Shown here: one piece after another, positions 44,228 through 53,592 of the stretch | How the letters are laid out: each line of letters starts with the position of its first letter | How positions within the stretch are numbered: the first letter of the stretch is position 1 | DNA from: Bacteriovoracaceae bacterium UBA4096 | GTDB taxonomy: Bacteria; Bdellovibrionota; Bacteriovoracia; Bacteriovoracales; Bacteriovoracaceae | Direction: 5' to 3' | Length of the DNA: 58,802 bases | Assembly (NCBI GenBank): GCA_002381945.1 | Contig: DFXY01000031.1 | Coordinates: 65,734-124,535, forward strand | Position numbers and translations under genes: made by a program | Notes under the pieces: model-generated | What the model was told of the DNA's origin: nothing | Database searches by the model: none | The model's input: the letters and a program-made list of their open reading frames with translations, nothing else

Positions 44228-44990
44228 TAACAATATTAGTTTCTCTGTTTACGGTGGGGAATCTGTACTGCAAGATCTTCAATCTCGCTTTTTTCCAGAA
44301 TTTTCAATTTATAGTCATGATCAGCAAGATCACTTAGCTGAGGTTTATAGAGTTCGATCTAATCTTTTGAATGATTCTGATTCTGAAGATGTAGTAAAAT
44401 CAAAAATAAAAACTCTTTGCCACCTTTTTCGAGGAGCGATTTTTTTGATCAACCGAGAGCATAGCATGCAAGAGTTTACGGCACATCAAATCTTTTTAGG
44501 TGAAGGCTGTGCTCAATATATTGATAGTGAAACATCTTTCACAAATGACTTTTCTCTGCCTAAGTATGACAATGATTTTTGTCAGCTGATTGATTTAAAT
44601 ACAACAATAAACTTCTACTTACATCTCGCCTTTAGAGATGGAGAGTTTTTTAGATGTTTACTATTTGCTTCAGATCGGTTTGATTATATTGATCTTTACA
44701 GAATTATGGAATGCATAAAAAACACGAACGAAAATCGAGTGCTTCGTGATTTCAAAGATGATCTTGATAAGTTTACATGCTCCGCTAACAATTTTACCGC
44801 CACTGGGTTTGCCTCCCGTCATGCAACAGGCTCAAAGGATATAGGAGTTCAAAAACGTTTCATTTCTTTGAGTGATAGTAGAAACCTTTTTAAAAAGATA
44901 ATCGCTGGATTTGCGAAAGAAAGGGCTAAATTGATCGGTATTAAAGTTGAAGAAGAAGTAATCTCTGAGAAGCTGGATTGGGACTGGTAG
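44214..44990 (+). CDS. Unknown protein ending the element's right-hand operon
   Basis: 258 residues, soluble, mixed alpha/beta. The notable conserved-looking block is NNFTATGFASRHATGSKD, a Gly/Arg/His-rich loop followed by two helices (SLSDSRNLFKKIIAGFAKE); similar TG-x-x-SRH segments occur in small HEPN/Abi-like proteins, but this is memory-based. It is coupled to the upstream gene by a 14-base overlap and is the last gene before the IS region. Confidence 0.5.
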   Translation: MFLNNNNISFSVYGGESVLQDLQSRFFPEFSIYSHDQQDHLAEVYRVRSNLLNDSDSEDVVKSKIKTLCHLFRGAIFLINREHSMQEFTAHQIFLGEGCAQYIDSETSFTNDFSLPKYDNDFCQLIDLNTTINFYLHLAFRDGEFFRCLLFASDRFDYIDLYRIMECIKNTNENRVLRDFKDDLDKFTCSANNFTATGFASRHATGSKDIGVQKRFISLSDSRNLFKKIIAGFAKERAKLIGIKVEEEVISEKLDWDW

Positions 44991-45064
44991 ATATCCGAGG
45001 GCATAAAAATGATATTTTTTGTTCAATTAGATCATGTTCAGTCTTGGGTTCTATAAGAAATAAA

Positions 45065-45328
45065 TCATTCCTTAGCTACAACAGTATCATAAAGACCATA
45101 ATGACTAAGACTTTTATGACTTTCAATCCCTGTATATCTTAATGACGCATCTTCATAACGACGAAATGCAAATACGGCTTGATTCATCTGTTCCGTGTTG
45201 AAAACCTTGAGTCGGACGAGCAAATGAAAATCATCTACGGTCAAGCCTGTGACAGCTAAAAATAAATCTGGCTCGAGCTTCGTGATAACATCCTTCAATG
45301 TACTTTCACGAAAATCAGTCAGATACAT
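45065..45328 (-). pseudogene. Gene fragment cut at the IS left end
   Basis: The 87-residue frame, with LFLAVTGLTVDDFHLLVRLK and MNQAVFAFRRYEDASLRYTG, looks like the conserved C-terminal end of a much larger protein that I cannot name with certainty. Its apparent ATG is only four bases from the IS inverted repeat, and no ribosome site precedes it. I therefore take it as the 3' remnant of a gene removed or cut by the insertion sequence rather than as a complete gene. Confidence 0.5.
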
Positions 45329-45332
45329 AAAT

Positions 45333-45362
45333 TGTAAAAGCTACGACTTGATCTGACATTCC
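45333..45362. repeat. Left terminal inverted repeat of the IS
   Basis: Begins TGTAAAAGCTACGA and contains TTGATCTGACA. Against the right end, about 24 of 30 positions agree when one single-base gap is allowed. Confidence 0.75.
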
Positions 45363-45458
45363 GATAATTTCAATAGGATTTAATTGCCTTGAAGAAGACA
45401 TCGGGTTTCTTCCTTAGAATTGTAATTACGACAAAACAATTTAAAAAGGAAACGACCG

Positions 45459-46541
45459 ATGTCTTATCTACAGACTAACACTACCGTTATTAAAAACAAA
45501 GTTGGACTTTTAAACCTTGCCCAAGAGCTAGGTAATATCTCTAAGGCCTGCAAAGTAATGGGCTTTTCTAGAGACACTTTTTATCGCTACCAAGAAGCAG
45601 TTGAAAATGGTGGAGTTGATCAATTGGTTAATAAATCCAAACGTGTTCCAAACATCAAAAACAGAATTGATCCTGTGATTGAAGAAGCGGTTAAAGCACT
45701 GGCCATTGATAAACCGGCTTGGGGCCAAACAAGAGCTTCAAATGAGCTGCGACGCCAGGGCCTTTCCATTTCACCGGCCGGAGTTAGATGCGTTTGGATG
45801 AGGCATGACCTGGAAAACATCAACAAGCGATTGAAGGCCCTTGAGGCCAAGGTGGCTTCGGAAGGTACAGTTCTTACCGAAGACCAGCTCGTTATTTTTG
45901 AACGCCGTAAAGCTGAAAATGAAGCCCATGGTGAGATCGAAACCGAGCACCCTGGCTACCTTGGTTCTCAAGATACTTTTTATGTCGGTACTATCAAGGG
46001 TGTCGGCCGAATTTATCAACAGACTTTTGTTGATACCTACTCCAAGATTGCCTTCTGCAAACTTTATAACATGAAGACCCCTATCACAGCGGCAGACCTA
46101 CTCAACGACAAAGTACTTCCGTTCTTTGAATCGCAGGAAGTCCCGATGCTAAGAATGCTGACAGACAGATGAACCGAATTCTGTGGAAAAGTAGAACAGC
46201 ACGATTATCAGCTGTACTTGGCCATTAAAGACATCGACCACACAAAAACAAAGGCAAGACATCCTCAAACGAACGGTATCGTGGAAAGATTCCACAAAAC
46301 GATTTTGGAAGAATTTTATCAAATCGCATTCAGAAAGAAGATCTATGGAGGCATGGATGAAATTCAATCTGATCTTGATGAATGGATTCAGGATTATAAC
46401 TTCAACAGGACCCATCAAGGAAAGATGTGCAATGGTAGAACCCCATGGGAAACGTTTTTAGCTGGCAAAGAAATAGTTAAGAAGAAAATCTTGAGTGGAA
46501 ATATTACAAGGGAGGTTAAAGAAGAAAGAATTTTGCATTAG
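45459..46541 (+). pseudogene. IS481-type transposase with internal stop codon
   Basis: The full frame would give 360 residues: N-terminal helix-turn-helix (ISKACKVMGFSRDTFYRYQE), then an rve-type DDE domain (DTFYVGTIKGVGR, MLTDR-stop-TEFCG, HPQTNGIVERFH). A TGA at 46170-46172 stands where the family motif has Gly (DRGTEF), one step after the second catalytic Asp. A single G-to-T change (GGA to TGA) explains it. The frame on both sides is intact, so the inactivation is recent, or the base is a sequencing error. Confidence 0.8.
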
Positions 46542-46595
46542 GATGGAAAAAATATGGGGCTTGGATCAGACCTGACAGATCCCGGTTCTAAGGAT

Positions 46596-46625
46596 GAATT
46601 GTCAGATCAGATCGTGACTTCTACA
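46596..46625. repeat. Right terminal inverted repeat of the IS
   Basis: Its complement begins TGTAGAAGTCACGA and contains CTGATCTGACA, pairing with the left end. The last base of the IS is at 46625, directly before the truncated permease frame. Confidence 0.75.
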
Positions 46626-46626
46626 T

Positions 46627-47592
46627 ATTATTGTAGGTATTGTAATAGGTCAGTTAACTGGCGACTCTATTAAAGTATTAAGTGATCTTAATATTTCAAC
46701 AGTCAACGTACCAGTCGCCATCCTTGTATGGCTGATGATTTATCCAATGATGGTTCAGATCGACTTTAGCTCCATCACAAAAGTGGGTTCAAATCCCAAA
46801 GGGCTGGCACTTACACTTATCATCAACTGGCTGATCAAGCCTTTTACCATGGCCTTCTTTGCATGGATTTTCTTTGATAAATTATATGCCGCATATCTTA
46901 CACCTGAACTGGCCCAAGAGTATATTGCTGGTGCCATTCTTCTGGGGGCTGCTCCTTGTACGGCGATGGTTTTTGTTTGGTCATATCTTACTGATGGTGA
47001 TCCTGGGTACACTTTAGTTCAAGTTGCCATCAACGATCTGGTTCTTCTCGTAGCCTTTATCCCGATAGTTAAATTTCTTTTAGGCGTTTCAAATATTGAA
47101 ATTCCTTTTGATGCTCTTTTTTCCTCCGTCGTGATTTTTGTGGTTTTACCTTTAGCTGCTGGTTTTATATCGAACAGAGTTTTGATCAAAACCAAAGGGG
47201 AAAAGTGGTTTACTACTGTTTTTTTACCTAAGCTCAAACCTGTTTCGATTGTGGCATTGCTTTCTACATTAGTGCTTCTTTTCGCCTTTCAGGGTGAAAA
47301 GATCATTGCATCACCATTTAATATATTATTGATTGCAGTTCCTTTAACTATTCAGACCTACTTGATTTTCTTTCTCGCTTGGTGGATGGGAAAAGGTATG
47401 AAGCTTCCTCATTGCATTTGTTCTCCTGCTTCGATGATTGGGGCAAGTAACTTTTTCGAATTATCTGTTGCTGTAGCTATAGCTCTGTTTGGTTTAAATT
47501 CTGGAGCCGCTCTCGTAACAGTCGTTGGAGTTTTGATTGAGGTTCCAGTAATGCTCTCACTCGTTAAACTTTCTAACAAATGGAAATACTGA
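46627..47592 (+). pseudogene. acr3: ACR3 arsenite permease lacking its N-terminus
   Basis: From 46627 the frame reads IIVGIVIGQLTGD and continues as a typical ACR3 protein (ILVWLMIYPMMVQIDF, APCTAMVFVWSYL, SPASMIGASNFFELSVAVAIALFG). The first about 20-25 residues and the start codon are missing because the IS ends one base earlier. Translation could restart at the ATG at 46735, but that would lose the first membrane helix and give 285 residues. Function is therefore doubtful. ACR3 exports arsenite with the help of the proton gradient. Confidence 0.75.
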
Positions 47593-48044
47593 TGGAAGAA
47601 AAAAGAGAGATTTCAGATTTTGTTTGGTGGGTAATTCCAAATAAACTTCTCGGAGTGAGAAAGCCTGAGAATGAAGTTGAAGTGGCTTATTTGAAGTCCA
47701 TAGGAGTGGGAGGAATTGTCACTCTTCTGGATGATGAAGAGAACCATAAGCTCTATGTCGCTACTGATATGGATTTTCTCTGGACTCCAATGAAGGGAGG
47801 AACTGCTCCTGAAGTAGATCAAGTCATAGAAGCTTCAGAGTTTATTTCAGATATTAATTCAAAAGGTAAAGCTGTCGCTATTCATTGTAATAATGGCAGA
47901 AAGAGAACCGGAACCATGCTTGCAGCCCAACTAGTGAGGCAGGGAATGGACGGGGATCAAGCAATTTATAGAATTCAGGAATTGAATCACGAAGCCCAAT
48001 TGAATGATCTTCAGAAAGATTTTTTACACAACTTTAACAAGTAG
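47592..48044 (+). CDS. CX5R dual-specificity phosphatase-like protein in the ars cluster
   Basis: The ATG at 47592 overlaps the permease stop as TGATG and has GGAAA seven bases before it; an ATG 12 bases upstream is possible. The 150-residue product has the P-loop HCNNGRKRTG (His98, Cys99, Arg105) of cysteine-based protein tyrosine/dual-specificity phosphatases. The classical acid loop Asp is not clear (TPMKGGTAPEVDQV). The location between an arsenite permease and ArsH suggests a link to arsenate, since arsenate reductases of the ArsC type use the same kind of loop. That is inference. Confidence 0.72.
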   Translation: MEEKREISDFVWWVIPNKLLGVRKPENEVEVAYLKSIGVGGIVTLLDDEENHKLYVATDMDFLWTPMKGGTAPEVDQVIEASEFISDINSKGKAVAIHCNNGRKRTGTMLAAQLVRQGMDGDQAIYRIQELNHEAQLNDLQKDFLHNFNK

Positions 48045-48049
48045 GATTC

Positions 48050-48748
48050 ATGCATTTAGCGGATGTAAGCTTTAACCTAAAGCCTTCAAAAGATAATTTA
48101 TTAAAATCAGATCATGCCCCTCGAATTCTTATTATTTATGGTTCTTTAAGAGAGAGATCATTTAGCAGGCTCTTAGCAGAAGAAGCTGGAAATATTTTAA
48201 CTCACATGGGAGCCGAGGTTAAAATATTTAACCCCGATGGTCTTCCTATGTTTGATAATAACCGCTCAGTGAATCATCCGAAAGTTCAAGAATTGAGAAG
48301 TTTGAGTCTTTGGTCGGAAGGGCATGTATGGTCAAGTCCAGAACTTCACGGAAATCTATCTGGTGTCCTTAAAAACCAAATTGACTGGATTCCTTTGGCC
48401 ATAGATGCCGTGAGACCGACTCAAGGTCGTACACTCGCTGTTATGCAAGTCTCTGGAGGAAGCCAATCATTTAATGCTGTTAATTCAATGAGAATCTTGG
48501 GTCGATGGATGAGGATGATAACAATCCCTAATCAATCTTCAGTTGCTCAAGCATTTAATGAGTTTAATGATGATGGCTCCATGAAGGCATCTTCATATAG
48601 GGATAGGGTAGTTGATGTGATGGAAGAACTTATGCGCTTCACATATCTAACCCGAGATATTTCAGATTTTCTTGTGGATCGTTACAGTGAAAGGAAAGAT
48701 GCTGGGTTAAAAATTTCTTATAAAGCGATCAAGGATCAGGAAAAGTAA
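48050..48748 (+). CDS. arsH: ArsH-type NADPH-dependent FMN reductase
   Basis: 232 residues with the flavodoxin-like ArsH pattern: IIYGSLRERSFSRLLAEEA (FMN phosphate loop), SPELHGNLSGVLKNQIDWIPL, TQGRTLAVMQVSGGSQSFNAVNSMR and the C-terminal YRDRVVDVMEELMRFTYLTRD. ArsH reduces quinones or oxidises trivalent organoarsenicals, giving resistance. It starts six bases after the phosphatase stop and is part of the same operon. Confidence 0.88.
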   Translation: MHLADVSFNLKPSKDNLLKSDHAPRILIIYGSLRERSFSRLLAEEAGNILTHMGAEVKIFNPDGLPMFDNNRSVNHPKVQELRSLSLWSEGHVWSSPELHGNLSGVLKNQIDWIPLAIDAVRPTQGRTLAVMQVSGGSQSFNAVNSMRILGRWMRMITIPNQSSVAQAFNEFNDDGSMKASSYRDRVVDVMEELMRFTYLTRDISDFLVDRYSERKDAGLKISYKAIKDQEK

Positions 48749-49697
48749 GGATGTGCTTTCTTTTAAAATAGTTCACAAACAATGCCATAGTAGGCAGTTC
48801 AATAAGTGGGCCAATCACTAAGGCGAGAGCAATAAGTGGACGATCAGGAAAGGTTGTAACTGCAATAGCAAGAGCTATAGGTGAATTTCTGGCCAAGGTA
48901 GAAAAACAAAAACCTATTGAGGATACTTTATCAATCTTAGCAATCCTGCTTATGTTTATGCTGAAGAATAAATTGAAAAGATAAAAAATAATGAGAGGAG
49001 GTAAAAGGAGTAAAGTTATCTTTGGGTTTTCTAATAATATTTTTCCCTGCGATGAGAACATCGCTACAATAGCTAAACATAAAAAGATAAGTTGACCCGG
49101 CATTACAGCAGGCAAAAAAACATCATTTAACCAAGTCTTACTTTTTAATTTTGATATCGATTTCACCAACAGCACTGCTAGTAGTAGGGGAATAACTAAT
49201 ATTAAAAATATGCTTTCAAGCAAAACATTTAGATCTAGCGGAACTAGCTTTTCCGCAAAGAGAAGTAGATACACTGGCAAGAGCAAAAGCTGGAGTATAA
49301 GGTGCCAAGGAAGAAGAGTTCCCGCAAGTGGCACATTACCGCCTGCCATTTGTGTGAAAACGAGATACCAATCTGTACAGGGGGTCACCAGTAACATAAG
49401 AAAGCCTACCCACAAATCAGGCTGATCTTTCAGAAAAATCAAACCTAGTATCCAAGCAAATAATGGTGTCCATATAAAATTGATCCCTAAGCTTAGACCA
49501 GTGAATCGGAAGTCCTTGAATGCCTCCTTCATTTCTTTTAGAGGCACGTTCATGAATACAATTATGAGCATAACCATTAGAAAAGGAACAATCAGTTTTT
49601 CGCTGTTTACAGAAAACCAAGAGAGCTGGCCCAAAAGTAAGCCTACCACTGCTGAAAATAAAATAAAAAGTGATTGAAATCTGTCTAATAGTCCCAT
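48729..49697 (-). CDS. Bile-acid/arsenite-type permease
   Basis: 322 residues with about ten hydrophobic helices of the BASS/ACR3 superfamily. Motifs are FMNVPLKEMKEAFKDFR, VTPCTDWYLVFTQMAGGNVPLAG and FCFSTLARNSPIALAIAV. The VTPCT cysteine corresponds to the Cys needed for arsenite transport in ACR3. It is shorter and clearly different from the truncated ACR3 upstream. Converges with arsH, overlapping it by 20 bases, so it has its own promoter near 49.7 kb. Could also move sulphur- or iodide-like anions. Confidence 0.72.
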   Translation of the reverse strand: MGLLDRFQSLFILFSAVVGLLLGQLSWFSVNSEKLIVPFLMVMLIIVFMNVPLKEMKEAFKDFRFTGLSLGINFIWTPLFAWILGLIFLKDQPDLWVGFLMLLVTPCTDWYLVFTQMAGGNVPLAGTLLPWHLILQLLLLPVYLLLFAEKLVPLDLNVLLESIFLILVIPLLLAVLLVKSISKLKSKTWLNDVFLPAVMPGQLIFLCLAIVAMFSSQGKILLENPKITLLLLPPLIIFYLFNLFFSINISRIAKIDKVSSIGFCFSTLARNSPIALAIAVTTFPDRPLIALALVIGPLIELPTMALFVNYFKRKHILTFPDP

Positions 49698-49830
49698 TTC
49701 AAGAGAATAACTTTTTTTTTAATAAAAGTCTCTTTACTTAGTTCTATAGCGCTGGCTTTTAGATCCCTTGTCAGAAGGAATAGGAGGTAAGGCTCACTAA
49801 AAAATTAGCCTTTCCCTCCTATAGAGTTAC

Positions 49831-50046
49831 TTAATGTGATGATGAATCTTCTTTCTCATCATGTTTATGATCATGTTTATGATCATGTTTAGAATCTGAC
49901 TTCTTAACCTTTTTTTTCTGATCATGTTTGTGAGAATTAGATTCCTTATGGTCGACATGCTTTTCTTTTGCCTCATTATGCTTATGCTGATGTGCAAGAG
50001 CATTCAGGGGAAAATTAATAATCAAAGCAATTAGTGCAAATTTCAT
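49831..50046 (-). CDS. His/Lys-rich exported metal-binding peptide
   Basis: 71 residues: signal peptide (about 1-18, ending ALA), then HQHKHNEAKEKHVDHKES and a KHDHKHDHKHDEK run. The His density means strong metal binding, probably in the periplasm, as a buffer for the RND exporter encoded upstream. The coding DNA has short TGATCATGTTTA repeats (about 49858-49890). Confidence 0.6.
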   Translation of the reverse strand: MKFALIALIINFPLNALAHQHKHNEAKEKHVDHKESNSHKHDQKKKVKKSDSKHDHKHDHKHDEKEDSSSH

Positions 50047-50072
50047 TTTAACCTCTATTGTTATTCTTTTTC

Positions 50073-50393
50073 TTAACGATTATTCGTTTTTTCCCATTGA
50101 TTATTTGCCTTCTTTACATGCTCATCCAAGTGGATTTGAAACTTTTCCATCTTATCCTTTGAAGAGAAATAATATTTTGTCCCTTCATGAGTAAGACTGA
50201 ACTCTTCTTTTCCTTCTACATGAGTGTCACCCTCCATGACTGAGTGGGCGCATTTTTTGTCAAAGGCCACCTGAGATTTTTTTGCGCATTTTTCACAAGC
50301 AGTTTTGTTATCATGATGATGATGAGCAGACTGCTTATGGTGATGTGAACAAGAGAAAACTAAAAACAGAGACAATAGGTAGATCATTTTCAT
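50073..50393 (-). CDS. His-rich lipoprotein with YHS-like domain
   Basis: 106 residues: lipoprotein signal with FSC, a SHHHKQSAHHHH run, a CEKCAKK motif and a C-terminal part (CAHSVMEGD ... SLTHEGTKYYFSSKDKMEKFQIHLDEHV). The last part follows the YHS pattern of metal-binding and chaperone domains. It likely captures metal at the inner face of the outer membrane or in the periplasm for the CzcA-like pump. About 50 bases separate it from that gene. Confidence 0.62.
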   Translation of the reverse strand: MKMIYLLSLFLVFSCSHHHKQSAHHHHDNKTACEKCAKKSQVAFDKKCAHSVMEGDTHVEGKEEFSLTHEGTKYYFSSKDKMEKFQIHLDEHVKKANNQWEKTNNR

Positions 50394-50445
50394 AACTTAA
50401 CTCCAGGTAAATATTTATATTCTACTTCAGCATCTAAATTTCTAT

Positions 50446-53400
50446 TCATGTCATTTCTTCCTCCATAGGAGGCTTCATATATTTGAAGAAAAGGCGATAA
50501 AGTGCAGGTAATACAATCAAAGTTAGAACTGTTGCGGTTAAAATTCCCCCGACTACGACAGTAGCAAGTGGTTTTTGAACTTCAGCACCAAGGCCAGTTG
50601 AAAAAATCATTGGTAAAAAGCCGAAAACATCTGTTAATGCAGTCATTAATACTGGACGAAGTCGTGCTATTGAGCCAAGTTCAGCAATCTCATCTGGACT
50701 TTTTCCTTCTCTATAGAGCTGATTAAAGTAAGAAACCAAAACGACTCCGTTTAGAATACTGATACCAGATAAGGCAATAAAACCTACTCCGGCCGAAATA
50801 CTAAATGGCAGGTCAAGAATGTTAAGTGAAACAACCCCACCAATGAGGGCCATTGGTGCACATAAGAAGATTAAACCTACTTGGGCAAGGTTCTTAAATG
50901 CAGCAAAAAGCATTGCTATAATGATTAACATGGCTAGAGGAACGAGAATGCTCAGTCTTTCTTTGGCTTGCTGAAGATTCTTGAAGCTTCCTCCCCATTC
51001 AATAAAATAGCCTTCTGGTAGCTTGATATTTGCTTCCACTTTTTCTTTTGCTTTGTTCACAAAAGTTTCAATATCACGAGTTTCCGGATTAATTAGAACA
51101 GCGACTCTTCTTTGCGAGTTTTCACGATTCACCGAGGTAAAAGTTTCGACAAAATCAATGTCTGCAATTTTCTCTATTGGGACTGTGTATCCTTCTGAAA
51201 TGCCCACAGGAAGCTTTCGTATAGTCTCCACATTCTCTCTTTCATGCTCAGAAAGCCTCGTAACGATAGGAAATCTTCTTACTCCTTCATAGATAACGCC
51301 AATTTCTTTCCCTCCAATTGCGGTGCTGATTGTATCCAAAACAGGCCTAGCTGTTACGCCCAAATTAGCGAGGTCATTCATTCTAGGAGTGTACTGAATC
51401 ATAGGTGATTTACCCTTAGATTCTGATTCGGCTTCTCCAGAGCCTTCTATGGTTGAAACAATTTTAGAAACCTCTTTGGCGTAATCCATGATTTTGTCCA
51501 AATCTTCGCCATATATTTTAGCGGACACATCTGCACGAGTACCTTCTAGAAGCTCATTAAATCTTAATTCAACTGGCTGTGAAACCATGATTACTTGGGC
51601 TGGAACATGGAGATCCAACTTCTTTTTAATTGCAGTCATAAGTTTATCTTTAGTGTCTATTTCTCCCGCTGGCCATTTCTCTTTTGGCTTCAGCATGACG
51701 TAAGAATCTGAGATATTAACTCCCATGGGGTCAGTGGCCACTTCGGCAGCACCTGTTCGAGCGAAGACGTTTTCAACTTGTGGGAAGGTTTTGACAATCT
51801 TCTCAGAGAGCATCTGGAGTTTCACGGAATTCTCAGTACTGATATTTGCTGGACGAATGAACTGGAGAGCAAAGTCTCCTTCATCCAGTTGCGGTATGAA
51901 CTCAGAGCCAAGCCTATTGAATAAGAAAATACCAGCGAGTACAGAAGTTATTCCGATAATGAGAACAGTTTTTCTGAAATGGAGCGCCTTTAAGAGAAAC
52001 GGGTGGAAGATCTTCTCTGCAAGCAACATGAGATAAGGTTTAGTATCTCTTGTTTTACCGCTCAGGAATGTTGCTGCAAGGGCAGGAACAAGCGTAAAGG
52101 AAAGAACCAGTGCACTTCCTAAAGCCATGAGGAAAGTTTGTGCCATAGGGCCGAACATCTTTCCTTCAACTCCGGTTAGAGCAAAGATTGGAATGAATAC
52201 AACCATGACAATCAATTCTCCGAAGCCCGCCGCGGATCGAATCTCGATGGCAGCTTCGGTGACGTAATGCTTAACTTCTTTGCGAGTCAGTTCACGGCCA
52301 AGTTCTTTTCCTGCTTTTTCTAATCTATGAATGCAGTTTTCAATAACAATAACCGCTCCATCAACGATAATTCCAAAGTCCAGCGCTCCAAGACTCATGA
52401 GGTTGCCCGACACTTTCATCCATTTCATAAAAATAAAGGTCATAAGCAATGCAATAGGAATAATAAGAGAAGTAATGATGGCGGCTCTTAAGTTACCCAG
52501 AAGAAGAAGGAGAACAACGATCACTAAAGCAGCTCCAACAAATAAACTGTGCTCAACAGTGCCTAGAGTCGCATTGACCATGTTGGAACGATCATAAAGA
52601 ACGTTTAATTCAACCCAGGCTGGTAAATCTTTTTTAATTTCCTTCAATCTTTCATCTACGCCGATAGCGACGGTACGGCTATTTTCACCCAAGAGCATGA
52701 ATGCTGTGCCAATGATTGATTCTTCACCGTTAACAGTTGCTGCTCCTGTACGTATTTGCTTGTCGAACTTTACTTCTGCGATGTCTTTGATCTTGATGAC
52801 CCTGTAGTCAGAAAGTCGTTTCACAACGACATTTCCGATTTGGTCAAAGTTTTGCAAGAGTCCGACACCTCTTACAAGTAGCTGTTCACCAGTTTGTTGG
52901 ATGTAACCACCTCCGACATTCAGATTTGTCTGCTCAATAGCAGTTTCAATATCATCAAAATGAATTCCATAACGTGCCATTTTTCTAATATCAGGTTGAA
53001 TGAAAAACTGTTTTTCATATCCACCTATTGTATTTACTTCGACCACGCCTTTTACATTTAGTAGCCTCGGTTTAATAAACCAGTCTTGAAGAGAACGAAG
53101 TTCCATTAATTGGATAAGTCTTTTATCTGGATCTGTTTCAGCTTTTTTTGCTTCAATAGAATAATGGAAAATTTCTCCCAGACCAGTGCTGATAGGGCCC
53201 ATTTCAGGAATAACACCTTCAGGAAGTTCAAGATTCTGCAGTTTCTCACTGACTAACTGACGAGCTTTTAATATTTCAGCATCATCATTAAAAATGATAG
53301 TGACCTGAGAAATTCCGAAGCGGGAAACGGAACGAATAGTCTCAACGTCTGGAATGCCATTCATGGCATATTCTATAGGGAAGGTCACCATCCTTTCAAT

Positions 53401-53580
53401 TTCTTCAGGTACCAAGCCCTTTACCTGTGTGTTAATTTGAACTTGAGTATTAGTAATATCAGGTACTGCATCAATAGAAAGAGTCTCGAAGGACCTAAGA
53501 CCAAACAAGATAAGCAAGATCGTCATCATGTAGACGAATAATCTATTGTTAACTGAAAAATGTATTATTTTATTAATCAT
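50446..53580 (-). CDS. czcA: CzcA-type heavy-metal RND efflux pump
   Basis: 1044 residues with the usual RND plan: helices at the N-terminus, two large periplasmic loops and helices 2-6 and 8-12. The proton-relay helix reads GALDFGIIVDGAVIVIEN (about 397-414), with the two Asp and the Glu found in the HME-RND group for Co, Zn and Cd (CzcA), unlike the CusA pattern. It would take divalent metal from the periplasm and drive it through the outer membrane. The flanking genes give the outer-membrane part (54237-55478) and a reduced adaptor (53593-54228). Confidence 0.88.
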   Translation of the reverse strand: MINKIIHFSVNNRLFVYMMTILLILFGLRSFETLSIDAVPDITNTQVQINTQVKGLVPEEIERMVTFPIEYAMNGIPDVETIRSVSRFGISQVTIIFNDDAEILKARQLVSEKLQNLELPEGVIPEMGPISTGLGEIFHYSIEAKKAETDPDKRLIQLMELRSLQDWFIKPRLLNVKGVVEVNTIGGYEKQFFIQPDIRKMARYGIHFDDIETAIEQTNLNVGGGYIQQTGEQLLVRGVGLLQNFDQIGNVVVKRLSDYRVIKIKDIAEVKFDKQIRTGAATVNGEESIIGTAFMLLGENSRTVAIGVDERLKEIKKDLPAWVELNVLYDRSNMVNATLGTVEHSLFVGAALVIVVLLLLLGNLRAAIITSLIIPIALLMTFIFMKWMKVSGNLMSLGALDFGIIVDGAVIVIENCIHRLEKAGKELGRELTRKEVKHYVTEAAIEIRSAAGFGELIVMVVFIPIFALTGVEGKMFGPMAQTFLMALGSALVLSFTLVPALAATFLSGKTRDTKPYLMLLAEKIFHPFLLKALHFRKTVLIIGITSVLAGIFLFNRLGSEFIPQLDEGDFALQFIRPANISTENSVKLQMLSEKIVKTFPQVENVFARTGAAEVATDPMGVNISDSYVMLKPKEKWPAGEIDTKDKLMTAIKKKLDLHVPAQVIMVSQPVELRFNELLEGTRADVSAKIYGEDLDKIMDYAKEVSKIVSTIEGSGEAESESKGKSPMIQYTPRMNDLANLGVTARPVLDTISTAIGGKEIGVIYEGVRRFPIVTRLSEHERENVETIRKLPVGISEGYTVPIEKIADIDFVETFTSVNRENSQRRVAVLINPETRDIETFVNKAKEKVEANIKLPEGYFIEWGGSFKNLQQAKERLSILVPLAMLIIIAMLFAAFKNLAQVGLIFLCAPMALIGGVVSLNILDLPFSISAGVGFIALSGISILNGVVLVSYFNQLYREGKSPDEIAELGSIARLRPVLMTALTDVFGFLPMIFSTGLGAEVQKPLATVVVGGILTATVLTLIVLPALYRLFFKYMKPPMEEEMT

Positions 53581-53592
53581 AAGTTTTACCTT

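Larger units (their letters stand above)
45333..46625. mobile_element. IS481-family insertion sequence, 1293 bp
   Basis: Bounded by imperfect inverted repeats of about 30 bp (45333-45362 and 46596-46625) that both start TGTA and share TGATCTGACA. It contains a single transposase frame. No target duplication is visible: the left flank ends ATAAAT and the right flank begins TATTAT. This suggests deletion or recombination at the site after insertion. Confidence 0.8.

Noticed and set aside
46170..46172. TGA in the transposase read as selenocysteine
   Set aside because: The family has Gly at this place, not Cys, and no selenocysteine genes are in the window; a point mutation or base error is simpler.
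46785..46796. GGTTCAAATCCC, a tRNA T-loop-like string near the IS, considered as an integration site
   Set aside because: It lies in frame inside the conserved ACR3 coding sequence, and no acceptor or anticodon arm can be formed around it.
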